A program made the position numbers and the translations under genes. Positions 14,419-23,472 of a DNA stretch of 64,000 bases are shown here, in pieces. The notes under the pieces were generated by a model that was given only the letters and a program-made list of their open reading frames with translations, searched no databases and was not told the origin of the DNA. How positions within the stretch are numbered: position 1 is the stretch's first letter; every line of letters starts with the position of its first letter. Origin of the DNA: JALOOB01 sp040766655 (GTDB lineage: Bacteria; Chloroflexota; Anaerolineae; CG2-30-64-16); the NCBI GenBank assembly GCA_040766655.1, contig JAXGQB010000008.1, positions 62,001 through 126,000 of the forward strand, read 5' to 3'.

Positions 14419-16122
14419 ATGCCGTTCAAAATGCACCCGTTGATCCCGGAGGCCCAGGACCTGCTGCGCCAGGGTCGTATGTCGCGCCGCGATTTCATTC
14501 GCGTGGCGACGCTGCTCGGCGCGACCGCAGCCGGCGCCTCGGCCATGGCCGCCTGTGGCCCGGCTGCTACGCCTGCGCCTGCAGCCCCCACCGCTGCGGC
14601 CGCGGCTGCCGCGACTGCCGTGCCCCAGCCGACCGCGGCCCCCAAGCCGTCCATCCTCCGTGGCGGCATCCTGACCGCGCGCGGCCGCGTCGACCGTGCC
14701 GACCACCCGGCTCGCTTTTCCCTGGTGAGCCAGTCACACCCGTGGCGCCACGTGTTCGACTACCTCACTTACACGGACCCGAAGGGCATCACCACGCCTT
14801 ACCTGCTCGACAAGTGGCAGGCCAGCGATGACCTGAAGACGTGGACGTTGATGCTGAAGCAAGGCATCAAGTTCAACAACGGCCAGGAACTGACCGCGGA
14901 TGATGTCGTCTTCAACTTCGGCCAGTGGCTGAACCCGGACGTCGGCTCTTCTCTGCTCGGCCAGATGAGCTATCTCGAACCGACCGGCGTCGAGAAGGTG
15001 GACAATTACACGGTCAGGCTGAACCTGAAGGATCCCACTATCTTCTTGCCGGAACACCTCTTCCACTACGCTTCGCTCATCCTGCCGGCCACCTTCGGCG
15101 GCGACATCACCCGCGAGCCGATCGGCACCGGCGCGTTCACCATGGCGGAATACGTGCCTGGCGAGCGCTGCCGCCTGGTCCGCCGCGAGGATTACTGGCG
15201 CATGGGCGAGGATGGCAGCCCGCTGCCGTATCTAGACGAGATCGTCTACGTGCAGTTGGGCGACGATCCGGCCGCGTGGCTCACCGCTTTGAAGTCGGGC
15301 CAGGTCGATATGATCGTGGAGCCGCCCGTGACGGTCTGGGAAGGCGTCAAGGACGATCCGGCGTACACCGTCCTGTCAACCCCCACCGGGGCCACACGCG
15401 TGCTGCGCGTGCGCGTCGACCAGGACCCGTGGAAGGACAACCGGGTCCGCCAGGCGCTGAAGCACTGCCACAACCGCGAGAAGATCCTGGCGCTGGCCTT
15501 GCGCGACCAGGGCGTGATCGGCGACGACAGCCACGTCGCGCCCGCACAGCCCGAATACAACAACATCGGGCCGTACCCGTTCGATACCGAGAAGTCGAAG
15601 GCACTGCTGACGGAAGCCGGTGTCACCATGCCGGTTAAGGTCGAGCTGAATGTGGCCTCTGACTGGCCGGAGTCGATGGCCTACGCACAGGCGCTGAAGG
15701 AAGACGCCGCCAAGGGCGGGTTCGAAATTACCCTCAAGCCGATGCCGGCTACCCAGTACTGGGAAGGTTGGACCGAGTTCAACATGGGCATCACCTGGTG
15801 GTCGCACCGGCCGCTGGCGCCGATGCTCCTGTCGCAGGCCTACGTGGGCGATGCGGACGGCAAGCCTGTGCCGTGGAACGAGTCCTACTGGGTCGACGAA
15901 GAATTCTCCGCATTGGTCAAGGAGGCCGAATCGGCCCTCGACCTGGCCAAGCGCAAGGAGATCGTCGGCAAGCTCCAGACCATCCAGAAGGAGCGCGGCT
16001 CCATCTGCACCCCGTTCTTCATGAACGTCTGGCAGGTGCACACGAAGAACGTCCACGGCGTCGAGCCGTCGCCGGAAGAGTTCTCCATCCTCCACGCCGC
16101 GTGGAAGGAACCGAAGGCCTAA
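14419..16122 (+). CDS. ABC transporter substrate-binding protein, family 5 (Opp/Dpp type)
   Basis: This 567-residue protein captures the transported solute outside the cell. Its N-terminus has a twin-arginine motif (MSRRDFIRVATLLG, Arg23-Arg24) and a lipobox ending at Cys46 (SAMAAC), so it is a Tat-exported lipoprotein anchored to the membrane. A Pro/Ala/Thr linker follows. The mature part has SBP-5 marks: LMLKQGIKFNNGQELTADDV, EPIGTGAFTMAEYVPG, and RQALKHCHNREKIL. Family members bind peptides, but others bind nickel, heme, glycosides or opines, so the ligand is open. It heads the operon with both permeases, the fused ATPase and the methyltransferase-like genes, behind a strong promoter. Confidence 0.93.
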   Translation: MPFKMHPLIPEAQDLLRQGRMSRRDFIRVATLLGATAAGASAMAACGPAATPAPAAPTAAAAAAATAVPQPTAAPKPSILRGGILTARGRVDRADHPARFSLVSQSHPWRHVFDYLTYTDPKGITTPYLLDKWQASDDLKTWTLMLKQGIKFNNGQELTADDVVFNFGQWLNPDVGSSLLGQMSYLEPTGVEKVDNYTVRLNLKDPTIFLPEHLFHYASLILPATFGGDITREPIGTGAFTMAEYVPGERCRLVRREDYWRMGEDGSPLPYLDEIVYVQLGDDPAAWLTALKSGQVDMIVEPPVTVWEGVKDDPAYTVLSTPTGATRVLRVRVDQDPWKDNRVRQALKHCHNREKILALALRDQGVIGDDSHVAPAQPEYNNIGPYPFDTEKSKALLTEAGVTMPVKVELNVASDWPESMAYAQALKEDAAKGGFEITLKPMPATQYWEGWTEFNMGITWWSHRPLAPMLLSQAYVGDADGKPVPWNESYWVDEEFSALVKEAESALDLAKRKEIVGKLQTIQKERGSICTPFFMNVWQVHTKNVHGVEPSPEEFSILHAAWKEPKA

Positions 16123-16223
16123 CCAAGGACGCAGGACGTGCCGGCAGCCGCACGGTCAGATGACGACCGTGCGGCTGCCGGCCTGGTCCGCGGCCCATCC
16201 TGTTGGCGAAAGCAACCACAGCA

Positions 16224-17672
16224 ATGATTACAACGCATCAGACGAACATGGCCAGCGCGCACTATGCGCGGATGGGGAAGCGCGAGTGCGAGGAGATCCA
16301 CCTCGCCTCGCTGGAGATTCTCGGCCGCGTGGGCCTGGATGTCCACGATGAAGAGGCGCTGGCCTTGTTGGTTAAGGGCGGCGCGAAGGCGGATGGGATG
16401 CGGGTGCGCATCCCGGAGGCCATGGTGAGCCGGGCGCTCGCGGTTACCCCGCACCGGATGAACCTCTACAACCGGGCGGGCAAGGTGGCGATGCGCGCGG
16501 GCGGCTATAATACGCACTACGGCGGCGGGTCGGACTGCCTCAACGTGCTGGACCACCACACGGGGGAGCGCCGCAGGCCGGTGCTGCAGGACGTGCGCGA
16601 CGCGGCGCGCCTGATGGATGCGCTGCCAGAGATTGACTTCGTCATGTCGGCCTTCCTGCCCGAGGACGTGGACCAACGCGTCTACGACCGCTACCAGATG
16701 GAAGTCATGCTCAACAACACGACCAAGCCGATCGTGTTCGTGACGCCGGATTTCGAGGGGTGCGTGGCCGCGGTGGAGATGTGCGAGGCGGTCGCGGGCG
16801 GCGCAGATGCGTTCCAGCGCCGGCCGTTCGCCACCTGCTACATCAACGTCACCTCGGGCATGATCATGAATGCCGAGGCACTCCAGAAGAACATGTACCT
16901 GGCGAAGAAGGGGCTGCCTCTGCTCTGGATCCCGCTCAATGCGGGCGGGGTCAACTCTCCGGTCACCACCGCGGGCTGCATGGCCTCGATGAACGCGGGC
17001 ATCCTCCTGGGCATCGTCCTGGCGCAGTTGGTGCGCGAGGGCACGCCGGTGGCCGTGCCCGGCTGGAACGGCGGGCCCTACAACCTGCAGACCATGGTGG
17101 GCAACTATGTGCTGGCCGACGAACAGGGCGTGCCGACGAGCATGGGCAAGTACTACGACCTGCCGGTCTTCGGCCTGGGCGGGTCGACCGACTCGAAGGC
17201 GTTGGACCAGCAGGCGGGCTTCGAGGCCACGATCAGCCTGATGACGGCCCTGCTGCACGGGGCCAACATCGTGCACGACGTCGGCTTCATGGACTCGGGC
17301 CTGCAGGGCTCGCTCCAACAGATCGCGCTCTGCAACGACTATCTCGGTTTCATCCGCGCGATGACCGCGGGCGTGGTGGTGAACGAGGAGACGTTGGGGC
17401 TGGACGTGATCGACGAGCTCGGTCCGACCGGCTCATACCTGGAGCACCCGCACACCCTGCGCCACTACCGCGAGCCGTTCTATTCGAAGCTGGCAGACAA
17501 GAGCCCGTACGCGGTCTGGCAGAAGAAGGGTGCGACCACTATGGAGGCGCGTGCGGCGCGCCAGGTCGACGCCATCCTTGCGAAGCATCAGCCTGAGCCG
17601 CTTCCCGACGACGTCCAGCGGGAAATCCGCCGGATCGTCGAACGGGAGCAGGCATGGATTGACGCCCGATAG
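16224..17672 (+). CDS. MttB-superfamily (trimethylamine methyltransferase-like) protein, non-pyrrolysine, copy A
   Basis: This ~482-residue TIM-barrel protein belongs to the MttB (PF06253-type) superfamily. Marks are ECEEIHLASLEILGRVGLDV near the start, HYGGGSDCLNVLDHHTGERR, and FGLGGSTDSKALDQQAGFEA with LLHGANIVHDVGFMDSG. The frame has no internal amber codon, so it lacks pyrrolysine and belongs with the MtgB-like group whose studied members demethylate glycine betaine, proline betaine, carnitine or gamma-butyrobetaine onto a corrinoid protein. No corrinoid protein is in this window. It sits between the binding protein and the permeases, tying it to the imported substrate. The start is uncertain: TTG 16203, ATG 16224 or ATG 16248, none with a clear ribosome site. 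Confidence 0.88.
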   Translation: MITTHQTNMASAHYARMGKRECEEIHLASLEILGRVGLDVHDEEALALLVKGGAKADGMRVRIPEAMVSRALAVTPHRMNLYNRAGKVAMRAGGYNTHYGGGSDCLNVLDHHTGERRRPVLQDVRDAARLMDALPEIDFVMSAFLPEDVDQRVYDRYQMEVMLNNTTKPIVFVTPDFEGCVAAVEMCEAVAGGADAFQRRPFATCYINVTSGMIMNAEALQKNMYLAKKGLPLLWIPLNAGGVNSPVTTAGCMASMNAGILLGIVLAQLVREGTPVAVPGWNGGPYNLQTMVGNYVLADEQGVPTSMGKYYDLPVFGLGGSTDSKALDQQAGFEATISLMTALLHGANIVHDVGFMDSGLQGSLQQIALCNDYLGFIRAMTAGVVVNEETLGLDVIDELGPTGSYLEHPHTLRHYREPFYSKLADKSPYAVWQKKGATTMEARAARQVDAILAKHQPEPLPDDVQREIRRIVEREQAWIDAR

Positions 17673-17746
17673 TCCTCACCCCCCTCCAGACCCTTCTCTG
17701 CTGGCCGCCAGCGGAGAAGGGCGGAGGCGAGGGCCAGGAGTGAAAC

Positions 17747-19057
17747 ATGGCCCGCTTTATCGTACGGCGCCTCGCCACCCTCGTCCTGACGATGCTGCTC
17801 GTTTCGATCGTAGTGTTTGCGATCGTCGAGATCGCGCCCGGCAACGTGGCGCGCAATATCCTCGGCGCGTACGCGACGCCCGAACAGGAACGGTCGATGG
17901 AGAACCAGCTGGGGCTGGATCGACCGGCGCTGGCCCGCTACGTGAGCTGGCTGGTGGGCGGCGACTGGCGCGCCCGCGGCCTCATCGGCATGCCCGTGCG
18001 TGAGGTGGTGGTGGAGCAGGGCACTCAGGAGCGTTATCGCCAGTGGTGGGCGGTGGATCCTGACGGCAACCTGGTGCAGTGGAAGGTCTCGGGCCAGGAC
18101 CTCGTCCGGCTGGTCCGGCAGCCCGACGGATCGACCCGCGAGGTGACGGACAACGCTGCGTGGCAGACCGACGAGAACGGCACCCAGTACTTCTGGGGCA
18201 TGGACACGGGCAACCGTTTCGCGAAGTGGGTCAAGGGGCAGGGCGGCATCGAGTACCGGCTGGAGTACTCCGGCTGGATCGAGACGACCGGCTCCCCGGT
18301 GGACTACGTGCCGCTCAGCAAGGGTCTCGTGCGCGGGGATTTCGGGCTGTCGCTCCAGTACAAGCGGCCGGTCGGCGACGTCATCGGCCGGCGCATCGCG
18401 AACTCCGCGGTGCTGGCAGCGCTGGCATTCCTGGTCGCCATGCCGCTCGGCGTCCTGCTCGGGCTGATCGCGGGGCTTAACGGCGGCCGGCGGCTGGATC
18501 GGGCCCTGACCCTGGGTGGGTTGATCACCACGGCAACGCCCGACTTTGCGACCGGCATCCTCCTGATCATGGTCTTCGCCATCTGGCTGAAGGTGTTGCC
18601 CGGGGCCACGGTCTACACCACGTCAGGATCGGTCCTCAGCCAGCCCCTCATGCTCATACTGCCGGTGCTGACCGCCAGCCTCGCCGAGATCGGCTACATC
18701 CTGCGCATCACGCGCGCGAGCGTGCTGGAAGTGATGAACACGGGCTACGTGCGCACCGCGATCCTGAAGGGCCTGCCCTACCGGCGCGTGGTCCTGAGCC
18801 ACGTGCTGCGCAACTCGCTGATGGCGCCGGTGACCGTGATCATGCTGCACGTCAACTGGCTCATCGGCGGCCTGGTGGTGGTGGAATCGGTCTTCGGCTT
18901 CCCGGGGCTGGGCAACTTCATCCTCAACGCCGCACTCTACAAGGACGTCTTCGCCATCGAGGCTGGGGCCATGGTGCTGGTCGTCCTGGCCGTCGGCTCG
19001 CAATTGATCGCGGATATCATCTACTCCTATCTCAATCCGCGCATCCGGTATTCATAG
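17747..19057 (+). CDS. Opp/Dpp-type ABC permease (OppB-like) with an extracytoplasmic insert
   Basis: This 436-residue membrane subunit is about 110 residues longer than usual for DppB/OppB. It begins with the family start ARFIVRRLATLVLTMLLVS and ends with the standard core, including the EAA-type loop around ITRASVLEVMNTGYVRTAILKGLPYRRVV. The extra length lies between RYVSWLVGG (~residue 70) and LSKGLVRGDFGLSL (~190), in the first extracytoplasmic loop. That insert is hydrophilic and rich in aromatics and glycine (YRQWWAVDPDGNLVQW, YFWGMDTGNRFAKW). Start behind AGGAG. It pairs with the next gene to form the channel. Confidence 0.92.
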   Translation: MARFIVRRLATLVLTMLLVSIVVFAIVEIAPGNVARNILGAYATPEQERSMENQLGLDRPALARYVSWLVGGDWRARGLIGMPVREVVVEQGTQERYRQWWAVDPDGNLVQWKVSGQDLVRLVRQPDGSTREVTDNAAWQTDENGTQYFWGMDTGNRFAKWVKGQGGIEYRLEYSGWIETTGSPVDYVPLSKGLVRGDFGLSLQYKRPVGDVIGRRIANSAVLAALAFLVAMPLGVLLGLIAGLNGGRRLDRALTLGGLITTATPDFATGILLIMVFAIWLKVLPGATVYTTSGSVLSQPLMLILPVLTASLAEIGYILRITRASVLEVMNTGYVRTAILKGLPYRRVVLSHVLRNSLMAPVTVIMLHVNWLIGGLVVVESVFGFPGLGNFILNAALYKDVFAIEAGAMVLVVLAVGSQLIADIIYSYLNPRIRYS

Positions 19058-19067
19058 GGGCCCAGAT

Positions 19068-19949
19068 ATGACCGCAGCAACTGCTCCGACCACGATCCTC
19101 CCGCCCGCGCGGCGCCAGCGCCTGACGGACAGCCTGCGCGTTCTTCTTTCGTCGCGCACCGCGGTCATCGGCCTGGCCCTCGTGCTCTTCTGGGTCATCG
19201 TCGCGGTGGGCGCGCCGCTGTGGACGTCGTACGATCCGGTGGCTGACCAGGATTACCGGCAGCTGGACAAGCCGCCGTCAGCAGTCCATATCCTGGGAAC
19301 CGATCACCTGGGCCGGGATGTGTGGTCGCGCGTCGCGTTCGGTGCGCGCACCATTCTGAGCCTGGGCCCGCTCTCCGTCGCGGTCGCATTTCTGCTCGGC
19401 ATGGCCCTGGGCCTGACGGCAGGCTTCTTTGGCGGCTGGCTGGACGAGGTGATCATGCGCATCCTCGATGCGCTGATGGCGTTCCCGACCATCCTGCTCT
19501 ACATGATCATCATCTCGGCCGTGGGGGCCAACTCGTTGAATGTCGTCATCGCGATCGCGATCGGCGGCGCGCCCGGCATTGCCAGGCTTGTGCGCGCGCT
19601 GACGATGGACATCCGCACGCGCGAGTATGTTGCCGCGGCGCGGCTGCGCGGGGATTCCGCGGTCCGCATCATGGTGCGCGAGATTTTGCCCAATTGCCGC
19701 GGGCCGCTCATCGTGGACTTCCTGCTACGTATCGGTTACGCGGCGTTTTACATCGGCACGCTCGGCTTCCTGGGCCTGGGCCTGCCCCCGCCGACGCCGG
19801 ATTGGGGCGGGATGGTGCAGGAGGGGCACGCGCGCATGATGATCAATCCGTGGCCCGTGCTGTCGGCGACGGTGGCCCTCATCACCCTGGTCATCGGCCT
19901 GAATCTCTTCGCGGACGGGCTGCGCGAAGAGTCGATGCGGTACCAGTGA
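19068..19949 (+). CDS. Opp/Dpp-type ABC permease (OppC-like)
   Basis: This 293-residue second permease subunit has the OppC N-terminal segment, the motif HILGTDHLGRDVWSRVAFGARTIL typical of DppC/OppC, about six membrane segments, and the EAA loop around TREYVAAARLRGDSAVRIMVREILPN. It is 10 bases after the OppB-like gene and 7 before the ATPase gene, so translation is probably coupled. It completes the membrane channel of the importer. Confidence 0.94.
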   Translation: MTAATAPTTILPPARRQRLTDSLRVLLSSRTAVIGLALVLFWVIVAVGAPLWTSYDPVADQDYRQLDKPPSAVHILGTDHLGRDVWSRVAFGARTILSLGPLSVAVAFLLGMALGLTAGFFGGWLDEVIMRILDALMAFPTILLYMIIISAVGANSLNVVIAIAIGGAPGIARLVRALTMDIRTREYVAAARLRGDSAVRIMVREILPNCRGPLIVDFLLRIGYAAFYIGTLGFLGLGLPPPTPDWGGMVQEGHARMMINPWPVLSATVALITLVIGLNLFADGLREESMRYQ

Positions 19950-19956
19950 GGCGGCC

Positions 19957-21996
19957 ATGAATCAGACGCCCATTCTGTCACTCCGCAACCTGGCGGTGAG
20001 CTACCGGACCCGCAAGGGCCAGGTGAACGCTGTGCGCGACGTGACCTTCGACATCCGCGAGGGCGAGAACCTCGGGCTGGTCGGGGAGTCCGGCTGCGGC
20101 AAGAGCACGGTGGCCTTCTCCATCGTCAACTTCCTCGGGCCGAACGGTCGCGTGTCCAACGGGCAGATCCTCTTCAAGGGCCAGGAGTTGCGCGGACGCA
20201 CCGAGGCCGAGCTGCGCCGCCTGCGCGGGGCCGACATCGGCATGGTCTACCAGGAGCCGATGTCCGCGCTCAACCCGACGATGCCCATTCGCGACCAGCT
20301 GGCCGAGTCTTTGGTATCGCACCGCGGCATCAGCCTGGCCGACGCGTATGGCGAGTGCGAGGAGGCGCTGCACCGCGTCTACATGCCCGACGTCGAGGGC
20401 GTGATGCGCCGCTACCCGCACCAGCTTTCCGGCGGGCAGCAGCAGCGCGTGCTCATTGCCATGGCGATGCTCAACAACCCGGCCCTGCTGATCATGGACG
20501 AGCCCACGACCGCGCTCGACGTCACCGTCGAGGCTGCGGTGCTGGACCTCATCGCGGAGCTGAAAGAGAAGTATCGCACCGCCACCCTGTACATCAGCCA
20601 CAACCTGGGGGTGGTCGCGCGCGTCTCCGACAGGGTCGCCGTAATGTACGCGGGCGAGGTGGTCGAGCACGCGTCGACGGCCGATATCTATGCGCGACCA
20701 ACACACCCATACACCCAGGGCTTGATGCGCTGCCTGCCCGACGTGGACGCGCCCAAGGGCACGCGCGTGCTGATGCCCATCCCCGGCCGGGTGCCGTCGC
20801 CCGACCAGATTCCCCCGGGGTGTATCTTCGCGCCGCGCTGCGAGCACCGCACCGAGCGCTGTGACGCGGAGCACCCGCAGCTGCTCGAGATCGCGCCCGG
20901 CCACCTGGTGCGCTGCCTTCTCGCGGAGCAGTGGTATCCGGCCGTTCCCCCGGCGGGCCGCACGACCAGCGCAGCGGTCAAGGACGAGACGCCGGCCAAG
21001 GTGCTCGAGGCCCAGGATGTGCGGACGTATTACCCCGTTCCGTTCAAGACGGTGGGCGGGTTCCTCGGTCTGGAGAAGCGTCGATACGTCAAGGCAGTGG
21101 ACGGCGTGAGCCTGACCGTGCGCAGCGGGCGCACGCTGGGCATCGTGGGCGAATCGGGCTGCGGCAAAAGCACCCTGGCCCGCGCGATCGTCGGGCTGGA
21201 GCCTTTGGCCGCCGGCAGCGTCGAATTCATGGGCATCGACGTGTCGAAACCGATCCAGAAGCGCAGCCTGGACACCATCCGCCAGATGCAGATGGTGTTT
21301 CAGGACCCGAACGGCACGCTGAATCCGTCGCACCCCATCGGCGAGCAGATCGCCGTATCGCTGAGGCGCTTCAAGATCGTGCCTCATGGCGAGGTATACG
21401 GCGAGGTGGTCCGGCTGCTGCGATCGGTCAAGCTGAGCGAGGATTACTACAACCGCCTGCCGCGGCAGCTCTCGGGCGGCGAGAAGCAGCGTGTGGGCAT
21501 CGCGCGCGCCATCGCCACCAATCCCGCCATGGTGGTGTGCGATGAGCCCGTGTCCGCACTCGATGTGTCGGTGCAGGCCGCAGTGCTGACGCTCCTGGTC
21601 GAGATCCAGCAGCAGCACGAGACCGCCATGATCCTGATCTCGCACGACCTGAGCGCGGTGCGCTTCTTCTCCGACGACGTGGCCGTGATGTACCTGGGCC
21701 GGGTCGTCGAGGTGGGTCCGTGCGACGCGATCTACGCCCCGCCGAACCACCCGTACACGGCTGCACTCCTGGCCGCGGTGCCGAGGCCCGATCCGACGCT
21801 GACGCTCAAGCCGATCCGACTGAGCGGAGCGGTGCCGAGTGCGGTCAACCCGCCCGCGGGCTGCCATTTCCACACCCGCTGTCCATTCATCATTGCGGGC
21901 GTGTGCGACCTGGTGGCGCCACCCGTGCAGGATATGGGCAGGGGGCACCGGATCGTGTGCCATCTTTCACCCGAGCAATTACACCATCTTACCTGA
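19957..21996 (+). CDS. Fused OppD-OppF ABC transporter ATPase
   Basis: This 679-residue protein carries two complete Opp-type ATPase units in one chain. The first half has Walker A GESGCGKSTVAF, signature LSGGQQQRVLIA and Walker B LLIMDEPTTALD; the second has GESGCGKSTLAR, LSGGEKQRVGIA and MVVCDEPVSALD. Each is followed by the oligopeptide-transporter C-terminal Cys-rich motif (CIFAPRCEHRTERC and CHFHTRCPFIIAGVC). In most bacteria these are separate OppD and OppF proteins; the fusion provides a fixed heterodimer. It energises import of the substrate held by the binding protein. All catalytic motifs look intact in both halves. Confidence 0.95.
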   Translation: MNQTPILSLRNLAVSYRTRKGQVNAVRDVTFDIREGENLGLVGESGCGKSTVAFSIVNFLGPNGRVSNGQILFKGQELRGRTEAELRRLRGADIGMVYQEPMSALNPTMPIRDQLAESLVSHRGISLADAYGECEEALHRVYMPDVEGVMRRYPHQLSGGQQQRVLIAMAMLNNPALLIMDEPTTALDVTVEAAVLDLIAELKEKYRTATLYISHNLGVVARVSDRVAVMYAGEVVEHASTADIYARPTHPYTQGLMRCLPDVDAPKGTRVLMPIPGRVPSPDQIPPGCIFAPRCEHRTERCDAEHPQLLEIAPGHLVRCLLAEQWYPAVPPAGRTTSAAVKDETPAKVLEAQDVRTYYPVPFKTVGGFLGLEKRRYVKAVDGVSLTVRSGRTLGIVGESGCGKSTLARAIVGLEPLAAGSVEFMGIDVSKPIQKRSLDTIRQMQMVFQDPNGTLNPSHPIGEQIAVSLRRFKIVPHGEVYGEVVRLLRSVKLSEDYYNRLPRQLSGGEKQRVGIARAIATNPAMVVCDEPVSALDVSVQAAVLTLLVEIQQQHETAMILISHDLSAVRFFSDDVAVMYLGRVVEVGPCDAIYAPPNHPYTAALLAAVPRPDPTLTLKPIRLSGAVPSAVNPPAGCHFHTRCPFIIAGVCDLVAPPVQDMGRGHRIVCHLSPEQLHHLT

Positions 21997-22017
21997 GCTA
22001 TGATCGAGGATACACTG

Positions 22018-23262
22018 ATGCAACAGGATGAGCTGTTCTTCATGCGCCAGCCCTGGGCCTACGACCCTGGCTGCCAACGGCCCACGCGACCCGACGATGA
22101 GTGGGGCTTTGCCACACAGGCGCTGCACGCGGGATTCCGACCCATCGTCAACATGGGGCGCTTCAACACCTTCACGCTGCCCATCGTGCCGTCGATGACG
22201 TACCCGTACGAGCGGTTCGACAAGATCCCGTACCCGGTCTACGGCCGCACGAAGACGCCGACCACCTCCGTGCTGGAGGAGCGGCTGGCCGTGCTGGAGG
22301 GCGGTGAGGCGTGCGTGACGGCCGGGTCCGGCTCCCAGGCGCTCTTCAGCCTGCTCTTCACCATCGCGCGGCCCGGCGACAACATCGTCACGTCCCTGAT
22401 GATGTTCGGCGAGGGATACAAGCAGGCGGCCACGATCATGCCGGAGCGGTGCGGCGTGTCGTTCCGCTTCGTGCGGGACCTGCACGACCCGAAGGCGTGG
22501 GATGCGGCGATCGACTCGCGCACCAAGCTGGTGTGGATCGAGACGCCCAGCAACCCGACCCTCCATGTCACCGACATCGCAGCGGTGGCTGAAGCGGCGC
22601 ACAGCCGCGGCGTGCCCCTGCTCGTGGACAACACGACGGCCACGGCTGCGCTTCAGCGGCCGATGGACCTGGGCGCGGACATCATCCTGCTCTCCATCAC
22701 CAAGTTTCTGGCGGGCAACGCGACCGTGCTCGGCGGCGCGATCGTCGGGCCCGAGAGCCTGACCGAAGACATCCGCTGGAACACCACGGAGTTCACCGGG
22801 TGCACCATGCAGCCGTTCGACTCGTGGCTGACCGTGCAATACCTGGAGACGCTGCCCCTGCGCATGGAGCGGCACAGCTCGAACGCGCAGGCGCTGGCGG
22901 AATATCTTGCCGCCCACCCCAAGGTCAGCCATGTGAACTACCCCGGGCTGCCCGACCATCCGCAGCATGCGCTGGCGATGCGGCAGATGAAGGCCGGTGG
23001 CGGCATGCTGTCCTTCGTCGTCAAGGGGGGGATCCCCGCGGTGCGCACGGTCATGGACAGCTTGAAGCTGATCATCCACGCGGTCACGTTCGGGACGAGC
23101 CGCACCATCGTCATGCACCCGCGCACCATCACGCACGAGCACATGACGCAGGAAGAGCGCGACCACGCGGGCATCGATGACGGGCTGATCCGAATGTCGG
23201 TGGGCCTCGAGGACGCCGGCGACCTGATTGCGGACCTCGACCAGGCGCTGGCAGGGGCGTGA
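22018..23262 (+). CDS. Trans-sulfuration family PLP enzyme (cystathionine gamma-synthase / methionine gamma-lyase-like)
   Basis: This 414-residue PLP enzyme is of the Cys/Met metabolism fold. Marks are the YGRTKTPTTSVLEERLAVLEGGE region, AGSGSQALFSLL (PLP phosphate site), WIETPSNPTLHVTDI, and LLSITKFLAGNATVLGGA with the Schiff-base lysine. Members catalyse gamma- or beta-replacement or elimination on amino acids with a leaving group, such as O-acylhomoserine, cystathionine or methionine. No methionine-biosynthesis genes are nearby; context suggests a catabolic step on the imported compound. The ATG at 22018 follows GAGGA; an earlier ATG at 22000 lacks a site. Confidence 0.88.
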   Translation: MQQDELFFMRQPWAYDPGCQRPTRPDDEWGFATQALHAGFRPIVNMGRFNTFTLPIVPSMTYPYERFDKIPYPVYGRTKTPTTSVLEERLAVLEGGEACVTAGSGSQALFSLLFTIARPGDNIVTSLMMFGEGYKQAATIMPERCGVSFRFVRDLHDPKAWDAAIDSRTKLVWIETPSNPTLHVTDIAAVAEAAHSRGVPLLVDNTTATAALQRPMDLGADIILLSITKFLAGNATVLGGAIVGPESLTEDIRWNTTEFTGCTMQPFDSWLTVQYLETLPLRMERHSSNAQALAEYLAAHPKVSHVNYPGLPDHPQHALAMRQMKAGGGMLSFVVKGGIPAVRTVMDSLKLIIHAVTFGTSRTIVMHPRTITHEHMTQEERDHAGIDDGLIRMSVGLEDAGDLIADLDQALAGA

Positions 23263-23436
23263 TGCGCGGTCGTGCAGCAGCATGCCGGCATCGCCGCGCT
23301 TGTGCTAGAATGTACCGGGTTCTCGCCGTTCGCGCGTAGCCTGCAGCGTGAGATCGACATCCCGGTCTTTTCGTGGGGCACGCTGCTCGATTATGCCTAT
23401 TCCGTCGTCGTCCACCGTGACTGTTACGGCCACGTC
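23263..23436 (+). pseudogene. C-terminal remnant of an Asp/Glu/hydantoin racemase-family gene
   Basis: Just after the PLP-lyase stop codon, the same frame stays open and encodes VVQQHAGIAALVLECTGFSP, then PVFSWGTLLDYAYSVV. This pattern, with the conserved VLECT...P catalytic-cysteine motif followed by a PVF-x-x-x-T-L segment, is the C-terminal end of the aspartate/glutamate/hydantoin racemase family. The rest of the gene, about three quarters, is missing. The frame runs on without a stop into the aminotransferase, so a GTG start at 23272 would give a fused extension, but the aminotransferase has its own ATG and ribosome site. I read it as the relic of a deleted operon gene. Recognition is from memory, not from a search. 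Confidence 0.6.
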
Positions 23437-23472
23437 CAGATGGCGGCCACACCAACTGACATCGGAGCGCAT

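Noticed and set aside
16224..17672. Pyrrolysine-containing MttB
   Set aside because: Neither MttB homologue has an in-frame TAG codon within the conserved barrel; the TAG of copy A is its final stop.
19978..21963. 661-codon minus-strand frame opposite the fused Opp ATPase
   Set aside because: Shadow of the conserved ATPase gene; no family features, and the plus-strand protein is certain.
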